Of a stretch of 64,000 nucleotides of DNA, positions 42,586-51,252 are shown piece after piece. Origin of the DNA: CBDAUN01 sp965214615 (GTDB lineage Bacteria; Pseudomonadota; Gammaproteobacteria; Arenicellales; JAJDZL01). Under the pieces are notes generated by a model. The model saw nothing but the letters and a program-made list of their open reading frames with translations, was not told the origin of the DNA and made no database searches. A program made the position numbers and the translations under genes. Within the stretch, counting starts at the first letter, position 1, and every line of letters begins with the position of its first letter. The stretch spans positions 2,356,001 to 2,420,000 of the forward strand of contig OZ243952.1 in assembly GCA_965214615.1 (NCBI GenBank). The letters are read 5' to 3'.

Positions 42586-45402
42586 TCAGGCGAACTGCCT
42601 TTGCTCGCCATCGCCGGCTATGTTCTCAACGCAGCGCAGACAGATTTGCGGGTAGTCCGGATTGGAATCGACATCCGCTGTCTGGTGCCAGCAACGGACG
42701 CACTTTTGATTTTCTGACGCACGGACTTTCAAGCGAACCCCGGACAATTCTGTCGATACTGTGTCGTCGGGCGCAGCCTTAAGATCCTCAATCCGGCAGC
42801 TGGAAGTGATCATCGCAAACTTCAACTCATCTCCCAGCCTGGCCAGCGTGTCGTTCCAATCATTGTCTGCATAGATCACCACTTCTGCTTCAAGCGAAGA
42901 ACCCACATCTCCTTTATCCCGCAATGCTTCGATTTCACGGTTCACCTCGGTGCGAACCTTGATGACCCGGTCCCAGAAATCTTCATCGACGCGGCGCTCC
43001 TTGGGCCAGCCGTCATACCATTGTGACAAAAGGACCGACTTATCCCGGTCTCCGGGAAGAAACTTCCACAGCTCCTCTGCAGTGAAACTCAAGATCGGGG
43101 TCAGCCATCGCGTCAAAGCTTCGAGAATGTGATGCATGGCTGTTTGCGCCGACTTGCGCCCGCGGCTGTCGCGCGGCATCGTATAAAGCCGATCCTTGAT
43201 GATGTCCAAATAGAATCCGCCCATCTCAACAATGCAGAACTGATGGATTTTCTGGCAAATCACGTGAAACGTGTAGTCGTCGTAGCACTGAACGATCTCA
43301 TCTTGCAGCGCACGGGCGGTCGCAACCGCCCATTGATCCAGTTCGAGCATGTCCTCCCATTCCAATTGCTGAGACGGATCAAATCCATGCAGATTCCCGA
43401 CCAGAAAACGCGCTGTGTTGCGGATTCTCCTATACGAATCGGAAGTACGCTTGAGAATCTCCTGCGAAATGCTCATTTCCGCTTCATATTCCGTTGCACA
43501 CACCCACAGCCTGAGCACGTCGGCGCCGAGCGTATTGATCACCTTGTCCGGCTCGATGATATTTCCCACGGACTTGGACATCTTCCTGCCGTCGCCGTCA
43601 ACCGTAAAGCCATGTGTCAATACCGAATCGTACGGCGCCTTTCCAGTGATCGCCACACTGACCAGAAGACTCGATTGAAACCAGCCCCGATGCTGATCCG
43701 ATCCCTCCAGATACATCCCCGCGGGATTGGTCATGCCCTCGCGATGGTTGAGCACGCTGTAGTGTGTTGATCCGGAGTCGAACCACACATCGACCACATC
43801 GGTAACCTTTTCGTAGTCACCGGCATCATCTCCGATAAAAACTGTGTCATCCAAGTCGAACCAGGCATCGATTCCATGCTGCTCGATCTTCTCGGCTGCG
43901 ATCTCCATCACCTCAAGTGTTCGCGGATGCAGTTCGCCGGTTTCCTTGTGGATAAACAAGGTAATCGGCGTTCCCCAGACGCGCTGGCGAGAAAGACACC
44001 AATCAGGACGATTGCGCACCATGCCGTCCATGCGCGCCTCGCCCCAGGTCGGCACCCACTGGACCTTCTTGACCGCATCGAGCGCAGTGCTGCGCAAATT
44101 CTTGCCGTCCATGCTGATAAACCACTGCGGTGTAGCGCGGTAGAGAATCGGAGACTTGTGCCGCCAGCAGTGCGCATAGCTGTGCTCGATTGTCGCCGAG
44201 CAAAGCAGCACCCCGCGCTCATCAAGCAACTCGATGATCTTGCCAACCGCTTCATTGACCCGAAGTCCGCCCACATCGTCCGTATCCGGCAAAAAGGCTC
44301 CGTCCGGCCCTACAGGATTGGCAATTTCCAGACCATGCGCCTTGCCGAGCGCAAAATCTTCGTGACCGTGGCCCGGAGCAATATGCACAAGTCCGGTACC
44401 TGCTTCCAGCGTCACGTGATCGCTAAGAATTACGGGCACCTCCTTTTCGGATCCAAGCATCGGGTGCTGGAACCTTAAACCCTGCAACTTCTCGCCGTCT
44501 GCCCTGGCAACAATGCTCAGTGTTCCGATTCCGAACCGCTTTGCACATGATTCGACCAGATCTTCGGCAAGAATCACATATTCAATCCCGTCTTTTGATT
44601 CCCATCGAACCAGCGCATAGACCAATTCGGCATTGACTGCAACGCCGCGATTGGCGGGCAAAGTCCACGGCGTCGTTGTCCAGATCACAGCGCTGACCGG
44701 TACGGTCTCGTCCGTTGACAGCGAGAATGCGGAGAACACCGAATCGCGATGCGGTGAAACCAGTCGGACATCGACCGTTCTCGACTTTTTGTCCATGTAC
44801 TCGACTTCCGCTTCTGCAAGCGCGGACCTGCAGTCAGCGCACCAGTAGACCGTCATGAGATCGTGCAGCAAATGGCCGTTGGCAACAATTTCCTTCAAGG
44901 CGCGGACGGTGTTCGCCTCGGTGTGATAGTTCATCGTCAAGTACGGATTGAACCAGTCGCCGATCACCCCCATGCGCCTGAATCCTACACGCTGATTCTC
45001 AATCTGCTTGGCCGCGAACGCACGGCATGCGGCCCGGAATGCTTTCGGATCTTCACGGTACGCCGTCCGGCCAAGTTTCTTTTCCACTTGATGCTCAATC
45101 GGCAACCCGTGGCAGTCCCAGCCGGGCAAGTACGGAGAATCGTAGCCGCTCATCGTCTTGGACTTGACAATGACGTCCTTGAGAATCTTATTCACCGCAT
45201 GCCCGATGTGCAATGCGCCATTGGCATAAGGCGGTCCGTCATGCAGAACAAACTTGTCTCGCCCGCGGCGAGCCTCGCGCAACATGCCGTTGATGTCAGT
45301 CTCGTCCCAGAATGCGAGTGTGGCAGGTTCGCGCTGCGCCAAATTTCCGCGCATCGGAAAATCGGTTTTCGGAAGATTGATTGTGTCTTTGTAATTTGCC
45401 AT
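42586..45402 (-). CDS. ileS: Isoleucyl-tRNA synthetase
   Basis: The 938-residue class I synthetase has HIGH at residues 65-68 (GALHIGHAVNKIL) and KMSKSVGN near residue 605, with the editing domain between (TTTPWTLPANRGVAV) and the anticodon-binding domain behind. The C-terminal zinc finger has two paired cysteines, CVRCWHQ and CLRCVENIAG. Length is that of the bacterial type 1 enzyme (Escherichia coli 938). It starts at ATG, 137 bp after ribF. Confidence 0.97.
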   Translation of the reverse strand: MANYKDTINLPKTDFPMRGNLAQREPATLAFWDETDINGMLREARRGRDKFVLHDGPPYANGALHIGHAVNKILKDVIVKSKTMSGYDSPYLPGWDCHGLPIEHQVEKKLGRTAYREDPKAFRAACRAFAAKQIENQRVGFRRMGVIGDWFNPYLTMNYHTEANTVRALKEIVANGHLLHDLMTVYWCADCRSALAEAEVEYMDKKSRTVDVRLVSPHRDSVFSAFSLSTDETVPVSAVIWTTTPWTLPANRGVAVNAELVYALVRWESKDGIEYVILAEDLVESCAKRFGIGTLSIVARADGEKLQGLRFQHPMLGSEKEVPVILSDHVTLEAGTGLVHIAPGHGHEDFALGKAHGLEIANPVGPDGAFLPDTDDVGGLRVNEAVGKIIELLDERGVLLCSATIEHSYAHCWRHKSPILYRATPQWFISMDGKNLRSTALDAVKKVQWVPTWGEARMDGMVRNRPDWCLSRQRVWGTPITLFIHKETGELHPRTLEVMEIAAEKIEQHGIDAWFDLDDTVFIGDDAGDYEKVTDVVDVWFDSGSTHYSVLNHREGMTNPAGMYLEGSDQHRGWFQSSLLVSVAITGKAPYDSVLTHGFTVDGDGRKMSKSVGNIIEPDKVINTLGADVLRLWVCATEYEAEMSISQEILKRTSDSYRRIRNTARFLVGNLHGFDPSQQLEWEDMLELDQWAVATARALQDEIVQCYDDYTFHVICQKIHQFCIVEMGGFYLDIIKDRLYTMPRDSRGRKSAQTAMHHILEALTRWLTPILSFTAEELWKFLPGDRDKSVLLSQWYDGWPKERRVDEDFWDRVIKVRTEVNREIEALRDKGDVGSSLEAEVVIYADNDWNDTLARLGDELKFAMITSSCRIEDLKAAPDDTVSTELSGVRLKVRASENQKCVRCWHQTADVDSNPDYPQICLRCVENIAGDGEQRQFA

Positions 45403-45539
45403 CGTGCTTGATGATGCCTGTCAGTTACAGTGCGGCCGTGCGCAACCTGCGGTTAATGTATCGATTCGCTCTTTGATTGTCCGTTAGTGCGCTCAGCAGC
45501 GCTCAAAAGTCCCAGTATCCATTCAACGTTGCCGTTCAG

Positions 45540-46490
45540 TCAAGAAGCCAGTAGCGACTGTTCGCTGCCGAAGTACTCGCGCGTATCGGCAATATCGCGA
45601 TGAATGTGCTCTATCATCGTTTCGATCGATGAAAATTGCATTTCGTCACGAAGCTTCTTGAGAAACCGCACCCGGATCCGTTTCCCATACAAATCTCCGT
45701 CGAAATCGATCAGATGCGCTTCTAGAACCATATGCTTGCCGCCAATCGTGGGGCGGTTCCCCAGACTCACAGCCGCCGGGAGCCCCTGGCCATCGCGAAT
45801 GCCATCGACTTCGGCGATAAATACCCCGGTCATGGGCGGATTCTGAAATGCCGGCACGATATTCGCAGTCGCAAAGCCCCATTGCCTAGCGTTTCCGTCG
45901 CCGCGAACCACGCGCCCCGAGATCGAGTAGTCGCGGCCGAGAAGCAGCGCTGCCTGCGACAGCCTGCCCGCATTGAGCAATTCACGCACCCGCGTGCTGC
46001 TGACGCGATTGCGGCCGATCAAAAATGACTCGGTCATATTGACGTCAATATCGTATTTCGCGCCCTCGGCGCGAAGCATATCGAAATTGCCGCGACGATT
46101 TCGCCCGAATCGGAAATCATCGCCCACGACAATATGCCGAACCCCGAGCTTTTCTACCAGCAATTCGGAGATGAACTCTTCGGGCTCCGTATTCGCCAAG
46201 TTGTGATCAAAGCGCAAGCAGCATACCCGATCAACGCCCAGTTCCGTCATCGCTTCAACCTTCTCGCGCACCGTCATCAGACGAGGCGGCGCCCTGTCGG
46301 GAACGAAGAATTCCATCGGATGCGGCTCAAAGGTGATGATCGCAACGGGCAGACCCAGTTTCGCACCGGTCACGGCCAGCGACCGAATAACCTTGTGATG
46401 CCCTAAATGGATCCCGTCGTAATTTCCGACCGAAGCGACGCAGCCCCAATGGCGCGGACGAATGTTGTGCGCTCCGCGAATGAATTCCAT
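45540..46490 (-). CDS. ribF: Bifunctional riboflavin kinase / FAD synthetase
   Basis: The 316-residue enzyme makes FMN and then FAD from riboflavin. The N-terminal FAD synthetase domain has GNYDGIHLGHHKVI near residue 22 (the G-x-F-D-G-x-H-x-G-H-motif with Tyr for Phe) and the VGDDFRFGRNRRG block; the C-terminal kinase domain begins near residue 180 (GRVVRGDGNARQWGFATANI, normally G-x-x-x-G-x-P-T-A-N; here the Pro and Thr are replaced by Ala-Thr-Ala-Asn-type spacing). The end of the flavokinase domain (VRFLKKLRDEMQFSSIETM) is normal. It starts at ATG. It lies between DUF2203 and ileS. Confidence 0.94.
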   Translation of the reverse strand: MEFIRGAHNIRPRHWGCVASVGNYDGIHLGHHKVIRSLAVTGAKLGLPVAIITFEPHPMEFFVPDRAPPRLMTVREKVEAMTELGVDRVCCLRFDHNLANTEPEEFISELLVEKLGVRHIVVGDDFRFGRNRRGNFDMLRAEGAKYDIDVNMTESFLIGRNRVSSTRVRELLNAGRLSQAALLLGRDYSISGRVVRGDGNARQWGFATANIVPAFQNPPMTGVFIAEVDGIRDGQGLPAAVSLGNRPTIGGKHMVLEAHLIDFDGDLYGKRIRVRFLKKLRDEMQFSSIETMIEHIHRDIADTREYFGSEQSLLAS

Positions 46491-46575
46491 AACGCTTGAC
46501 TATGACAATGGAATGGTTTGAAGAAGTTTGCAAGAAAGTCCGCTGTCGCGCGGCAAGACCGGCGAGGAATTCGAT

Positions 46576-46986
46576 TCACGCCCAGTCAGGACGATTTTGC
46601 TCAATTATTTCGTCGACCGGCTGGCGCGTGGCAAACCCGCCCGTGTATTCGTGGTAGTGCGACACCTTCAATTCCGGATACTTCCAGCACAAGTAGCCGT
46701 CGCCGGTATCAAAATCAACCAGCCACAAGCCTTTGACGATCACGCCGAGTCGCTCCATCTTTGAAATCCACTTCTTGACAATTTGTTCGTAGCGCGCCTC
46801 CACACTTGCAATTCTCGAATCGTTGGGAAGCAAATTCTGTATCTCGCGCTGCACAATCTGCAACTGCCGGTAGGACTCCGCAGTGATTCGCTGGATCAAA
46901 GGCAATGCCTCATTGGCTTCAACAAGCGTAAAGTATCGCGTATCGCCTGGCGATACGATCTGTATCAATTTCTCAGCAGCACTCAT
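46576..46986 (-). CDS. DUF2203 family protein
   Basis: From the ATG overlapping the murJ stop (ATGA) the protein has 136 residues. RYFTLVEANEALPLIQRIT opens a DUF2203 domain with a helical middle and the C-terminal WLVDFDTGDGYLCWKYPELKVSHYHEYTGGFATRQPV, which is the family's hallmark W-x-x-G-E-x-x-I-x-x-W-H-x-x-x-G-F-style block. The role is unknown. It sits between murJ and ribF, inside an otherwise standard gene order, and is translationally coupled to murJ. Confidence 0.8.
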   Translation of the reverse strand: MSAAEKLIQIVSPGDTRYFTLVEANEALPLIQRITAESYRQLQIVQREIQNLLPNDSRIASVEARYEQIVKKWISKMERLGVIVKGLWLVDFDTGDGYLCWKYPELKVSHYHEYTGGFATRQPVDEIIEQNRPDWA

Positions 46987-48566
46987 TTCCGTACTAGCTG
47001 GCGTATGCGTATTCCGAACAGCAGCAGACAAGTTGCGTATATTGCAATGCCCGCGAAGATTCTTATCGCCAAATGCATTGCACGCTCAAAAATGCTGTAT
47101 TCAAACCAAAGCGAACTGTCAGGCACTGACCACAGCAATGCCGCACACATTATAAGGGAACCACCTGCGACCCGGCACAAAAACACCGGCCAGCCAGGCA
47201 GCGGGGAATAGGCCCGCTGCCTGATCAGCAGCACAAGCAGGATTCCTGCATTCAGATACGCCGCCAGCGAAGTAGCGAGCGCCAGTCCGACATGCTCGAA
47301 CTGAAATACCAGTACTGCCGCCAGCACGGCGTTGGCGATCATCGCAATGATTCCGGCATTGACAGGTGTCTTGGTGTTGTTGCGTGCGAAGAATCCGGGA
47401 GAAAGAACGCGCACAGCCATCAAACCGGTCAATCCGGCTGCAAACGCCACAAGTGCGCGCGCCGACATCGTCACATCCAAATTCGTGAACGCACCGTAGA
47501 AGAACAGAGTCGTCATCATCGGCTCGGCCAAGGCGATCAGGCCGGCTGTCGACGGCAAGGCGACAATGAGACACCATCGCATTCCCCAGTCGAGCAAGGC
47601 TGAAAATTCTTCGGGCGACGACTCGGCGTGCACTTTCGACAACCGCGGCAGAATAACCGTACCGAGCGCCACGCCGAAAACGCCAAGCGGAAACTCCATA
47701 AGCCGGTCCGAGTAGTACAGCCACGACACGCTTCCGGTGACTAGAAAGGAAGCGATGAACGTATTGACGATCAAATTAAGCTGAGCGACCGAGGTACCGA
47801 AGATTGCCGGCATCATCAGGCGCCACACTTCTCGCGCCCCCTTGCGCGATTCGTCGTCGTGCCGCAGTGCAAGACGCGGAACAGGCATGACGCCGACTTT
47901 GGTGAGAAAGGGAATTTGAAACAGCAATTGAACGACCCCGGCCGCTAGGACGCCGATCGAAAGCGCAATCGCAGCGTTGTCGACAATGCCGGTGACCCAC
48001 AGGGCCGCAGCGATCAACGAAAGATTCAGCAGCACGGGAGTCGCCGCCGGTGCCGCAAAATAGCCCCAGGTATTCAGGATCGCCGCGCTCAGCGCGACCA
48101 GGCAAATGAAGAACAAATAGGGGAACGTCAGGCGCAGCGCATCAACAGTCAATTGATACTTTGCAGGGTCGGCACGAAATCCGGGCGCTAGAAACGACAC
48201 CAGGGCGGGCGCGGCGAGAACGCCGGCGACGACAATCAGCGCCAGTACGAGCGCCAGCCTACCGGTGACAAGATCGACAAATCCGCGCACCTCCTGAGGA
48301 GGTCTTGAAACTCTCTGCTGGGTATAGACAGGGACAAACGCCGCTGAAAACGCGCCTTCACCGAAAATTCTGCGAAAGAAATTCGGAATCCTGAACGCGA
48401 CAAAGAAAGCATCGGCAACGAATGTGCTCCCGACCAGATTGGCGAAAATGACGTCTCGAATCAGACCTGTGACTCGCGACAGCGCAGTCATTGATCCGGC
48501 GGATGCTGTCGATTTCAGCAACCCACGAGAACCGGATGCTGGCCGGCTTGCTGATTTTTCGTCCAC
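46983..48566 (-). CDS. murJ: Lipid II flippase MurJ
   Basis: The 527-residue membrane protein (about 14 helices) moves lipid II across the inner membrane for murein synthesis. The N-terminus SMTALSRVTGLIRDVIFANLVG has the essential Arg of helix 1, GEGAFSAAFVPVY follows, and the LSPGFFARNNTKTPV loop near residue 370 is typical. The start is GTG, giving MDEKSASRPASGSRGLLKS; an internal ATG would remove conserved residues. It is divergent from rpsT across 301 bp and overlaps DUF2203 at its end. Confidence 0.95.
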   Translation of the reverse strand: MDEKSASRPASGSRGLLKSTASAGSMTALSRVTGLIRDVIFANLVGSTFVADAFFVAFRIPNFFRRIFGEGAFSAAFVPVYTQQRVSRPPQEVRGFVDLVTGRLALVLALIVVAGVLAAPALVSFLAPGFRADPAKYQLTVDALRLTFPYLFFICLVALSAAILNTWGYFAAPAATPVLLNLSLIAAALWVTGIVDNAAIALSIGVLAAGVVQLLFQIPFLTKVGVMPVPRLALRHDDESRKGAREVWRLMMPAIFGTSVAQLNLIVNTFIASFLVTGSVSWLYYSDRLMEFPLGVFGVALGTVILPRLSKVHAESSPEEFSALLDWGMRWCLIVALPSTAGLIALAEPMMTTLFFYGAFTNLDVTMSARALVAFAAGLTGLMAVRVLSPGFFARNNTKTPVNAGIIAMIANAVLAAVLVFQFEHVGLALATSLAAYLNAGILLVLLIRQRAYSPLPGWPVFLCRVAGGSLIMCAALLWSVPDSSLWFEYSIFERAMHLAIRIFAGIAIYATCLLLFGIRIRQLVRK

Positions 48567-48797
48567 CGCGTTAAATAGTCAGAAGTTGGAATCGCAACAA
48601 TAGCAGGAATGATATTCGCCCCGGCATGTCCGCAACCGATTCAGCGGCACCTAGTGTCGACATCGAATCCGGGCAGCGTGGTCCGACGCTACGAATTTAC
48701 CAATTTATTGCCTGTGAATTTCATTTTCAATTAAAATTGCCATTCCTGCGACTAATTTCAAAGTCTGCAGAATCGTTGCACAAACTTGTCACGCTTA

Positions 48798-48826
48798 TTG
48801 ACATTGTGCCCGAATGATGAGATATT
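48798..48826 (+). promoter_or_regulatory. Candidate rpsT promoter
   Basis: TTGACA (48798-48803), a 17-bp spacer and GATATT (48821-48826) form a good sigma-70 promoter, putting the transcript start about 33 bp before the TTG start codon. Upstream, the murJ-rpsT gap (48567-48867) holds an AT-rich segment (48710-48745) that may act as an UP element; nothing else is evident. Confidence 0.6.
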
Positions 48827-48867
48827 CCTGCATTTTTCACTGATACAGACACAAGGACACAACTGCT

Positions 48868-49140
48868 TTGGCCAATTCACCTCAAGCGCGCAAGCGTGCG
48901 CGACAAAACACGACACAGCGCAGCCGCAACATGAGCGAGCGCGCCGCTGTCCGCACTTACATCAAGAAATTCTACAAGGCGCTGGAATCCAGCGACGTGG
49001 CCGCTTCTCAGGAAGCCTACCGAGTCGCCTGTTCGAAAATAGATCGAAGCGCCAGAAAGGGATTGCAGCATCGGAACAAGGCGGCACGATTGAAAAGCCG
49101 CATGAATGTCCGCCTAAAGGAACTGGCGACAGCGAGTTAG
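48868..49140 (+). CDS. rpsT: 30S ribosomal protein S20
   Basis: The 90-residue basic protein matches S20 throughout: MANSPQARKRARQNTTQRSR at the start, S-x-x-R-T-x-I-K-K-type helix and RKGLQHRNKAARLKSRMN near the end. It binds 16S rRNA early in 30S assembly. The start codon is TTG with AAGGA ten bases upstream; the same unusual codon is used by Escherichia coli rpsT, where it permits autoregulation by free S20 (established there, inferred here). It is divergent from murJ as in other gammaproteobacteria. Confidence 0.96.
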   Translation: MANSPQARKRARQNTTQRSRNMSERAAVRTYIKKFYKALESSDVAASQEAYRVACSKIDRSARKGLQHRNKAARLKSRMNVRLKELATAS

Positions 49141-49178
49141 CGCGCCGCCGGCAGAGCGTACGGAGCCTCGATCCCAGG

Positions 49179-50501
49179 TCAGTTCCCGCCGTATATCAGA
49201 TTCGGCAGCCACAGCACCAACTGCGGGAAGGCCATGATCACGGCCAATCCTATCACCTGCAGTCCCATGAACTGCATCATGCCGAGATAAATGTCCTTAA
49301 GGTCCCATTCAGGGACCACTCCCTTGAGAAAGTACGCCGATAAGGCCACAGGTGGGGATAGCCACGCGGTTTGCAGATTTACCGCTACCAAAATGGCGAA
49401 CCACACCAAGTTGAATTCCAGCTGATTGACGAGCGGAATCAGGATCGGCACAATGATCAACACGATCGGAACCCATTCCAGCGGCCAGCCGAGCAGAAAG
49501 ATGACTGCCATAATGATGATCAGAATCACGTAGCGGTTCACGTCAAGATCGAGCAAGAATTCGGTCAGCATCGTTGGCGTGCCAAGGCGCGAGAACACCG
49601 CGCCGAAGAAGTTCGAAGCCGCAACCAGCAACATGATCAATGCGGTAATTTCAAGCGTCTTGATTAGCGCGTTGAAGAACTTTTTCCAAGTCAGGCGGCG
49701 ATAGGCGATGGTCAGCAGCAAGGCGCCGAACGCTCCGCATGCCGCTCCCTCTGTCGGCGTAGCAAGACCGAACATGATGCTGCCAAGCGCGGAAAACACC
49801 AGAAGCGCGGGTGGTACCAAGCCGAAAAAGAACTCTCTGGCGACCACTTTCAGATTCTTGGCCCGCTCGCTTTCCGGCAGCGCGGGACCCAGATTCGGAT
49901 TGATCCAGCATCGGATCAACGAATAGGATGTATACATCAAAGCCAGCATCATGCCGGGAATCACCGCTCCTGCAAACAGATCGGTAACCGGAATCTCCAT
50001 CACCGGCCCCATGACGACCAGCATGATGCTCGGCGGAATAAGAATTCCCAGCGTGCCACCTGCAGTAATCGTGCCGGCCGCAAGCTTTACATCGTATTTG
50101 GACCGGTTCATGGTCTTGGCGGCCATGATCCCTAGAATTGTGACCGATGCACCTACAATGCCCGTTGCGGCGGCAAATATCGTAGAAACGAAAAGAACCG
50201 CGATGTACAGCGCGCCCCGAACGCGGGAAAGCATAAGCTGTACAGCACTAAACAGCCGCTCCATCAATCCGGCGGCCTCCATCATGATGCCCATGAATAT
50301 GAACAATGGCACCGCTGCAAGGGTTTGCTCCATCATGACGGAATAAAACTGAAAAGTCATCAAGTAGAAGACGACTTCTCCGAACCCGATGTAGCCGAAT
50401 ACGAAGCCTAGGAAAATAAGCGTGAACGAAATCGGAAATCCGACGAATATCGCGAACAACATGACCGCGATAAGAATGAAGCCTAGAATTTCAGGACTCA
50501 T
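49179..50501 (-). CDS. TRAP transporter large permease (DctM type)
   Basis: From the ATG overlapping the small-subunit stop (ATGA) it has 440 residues; a GTG four codons upstream is possible. About 12 transmembrane helices are visible. Family blocks are VPLFIFMGIMMEAAG near residue 65, FAAATGIVGASVTILGIMAAKTM, GTITAGGTLGILIPPSIMLVVMG, and PPVALSAYFLKGVVPEWDLKDI near the end. It forms the substrate channel with the DctQ subunit. It closes the dctPQM operon and converges with rpsT. Confidence 0.93.
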   Translation of the reverse strand: MSPEILGFILIAVMLFAIFVGFPISFTLIFLGFVFGYIGFGEVVFYLMTFQFYSVMMEQTLAAVPLFIFMGIMMEAAGLMERLFSAVQLMLSRVRGALYIAVLFVSTIFAAATGIVGASVTILGIMAAKTMNRSKYDVKLAAGTITAGGTLGILIPPSIMLVVMGPVMEIPVTDLFAGAVIPGMMLALMYTSYSLIRCWINPNLGPALPESERAKNLKVVAREFFFGLVPPALLVFSALGSIMFGLATPTEGAACGAFGALLLTIAYRRLTWKKFFNALIKTLEITALIMLLVAASNFFGAVFSRLGTPTMLTEFLLDLDVNRYVILIIIMAVIFLLGWPLEWVPIVLIIVPILIPLVNQLEFNLVWFAILVAVNLQTAWLSPPVALSAYFLKGVVPEWDLKDIYLGMMQFMGLQVIGLAVIMAFPQLVLWLPNLIYGGN

Positions 50502-51112
50502 TCGTTTGGCCACCTGCCCCGGGTCGCTGCGTAATAGCTTTTAAGCAGTTCCGAGACTCCTTGAACTAGGAGGAAGAAGACACCGACCGGTAAAGCGGTC
50601 TTGATGGGCGCCACATACGGCATCCATGCCGTGTCCATGCCTTTTTCCCCTCGCACCCAGGAAACCCCCGCAAAATCCAAGGAGGTCCACAGGAAAACGA
50701 GCATTCCGGGGAAATACAGCAGCACATACAGCAGTGCGTCTACCGTGCCTTGCGTCTTTGTAGAGAAATTACGGTAGATAAAGTCCGCCCTGATATGTAT
50801 GCCTTTGGACAGGGCGTAGCCGGCACCTAGCATGAACAGAGCACCGTATAGCATACGGCTTACATCGTAGACCCACATGGTAGGAGCGATGAATACGTAG
50901 CGCATTACGACTTCGTAGACCATCGCAAGGAAAATGGGGACAACCAAAAGACAAACGATACGACCGATCCAGAGACTGAATGTATCGATCCAGGTGATTG
51001 TCAACGCCATCCAGCGCGGCATATCATCCGGCAACTGACCGGGGTCACCGGAACGGCGCTCGGCAATCAGTTCATCGGTGATGTCTGTTACTTCTGGAGC
51101 TTGTTCAGACAC
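50498..51112 (-). CDS. TRAP transporter small permease (DctQ type)
   Basis: The 204-residue protein starts at GTG and has four transmembrane helices after a 35-residue acidic N-terminus. The M-R-Y-V-F block (VYEVVMRYVFIAPTMWVYDVSR) is diagnostic of the DctQ family, as is HIRADFIYRNFS. It completes the membrane complex with the large subunit and is translationally coupled to it. A C-terminal RGRWPNE tail is ordinary. Confidence 0.9.
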   Translation of the reverse strand: MSEQAPEVTDITDELIAERRSGDPGQLPDDMPRWMALTITWIDTFSLWIGRIVCLLVVPIFLAMVYEVVMRYVFIAPTMWVYDVSRMLYGALFMLGAGYALSKGIHIRADFIYRNFSTKTQGTVDALLYVLLYFPGMLVFLWTSLDFAGVSWVRGEKGMDTAWMPYVAPIKTALPVGVFFLLVQGVSELLKSYYAATRGRWPNE

Positions 51113-51182
51113 CGGACTACTCCATAGTCACTATTGTTATTTCACATCCGCCGCGATAACGGCGAGATGCATCTTCGTTTTA

Positions 51183-51226
51183 CCGCCGAAGGCGGCGCGC
51201 GCCTAGTATTGCACTAAGACGCGCGC
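51183..51226 (-). other. Two adjacent hairpins between binding protein and DctQ
   Basis: On the minus strand a 7-bp GC stem (GCGCGCG with CGCGCGC, plus a 4-bp inner stem TAGT/ACTA, loop of 5) is followed directly by CCGCC-TTC-GGCGG. Neither ends in a T-run. They sit in the 140-bp gap after the binding-protein stop and probably slow 3' decay or trim read-through so that the binding protein is over-produced. Confidence 0.55.
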
Positions 51227-51252
51227 TGTCTCTCGATAAAAAATTTCCTTTG

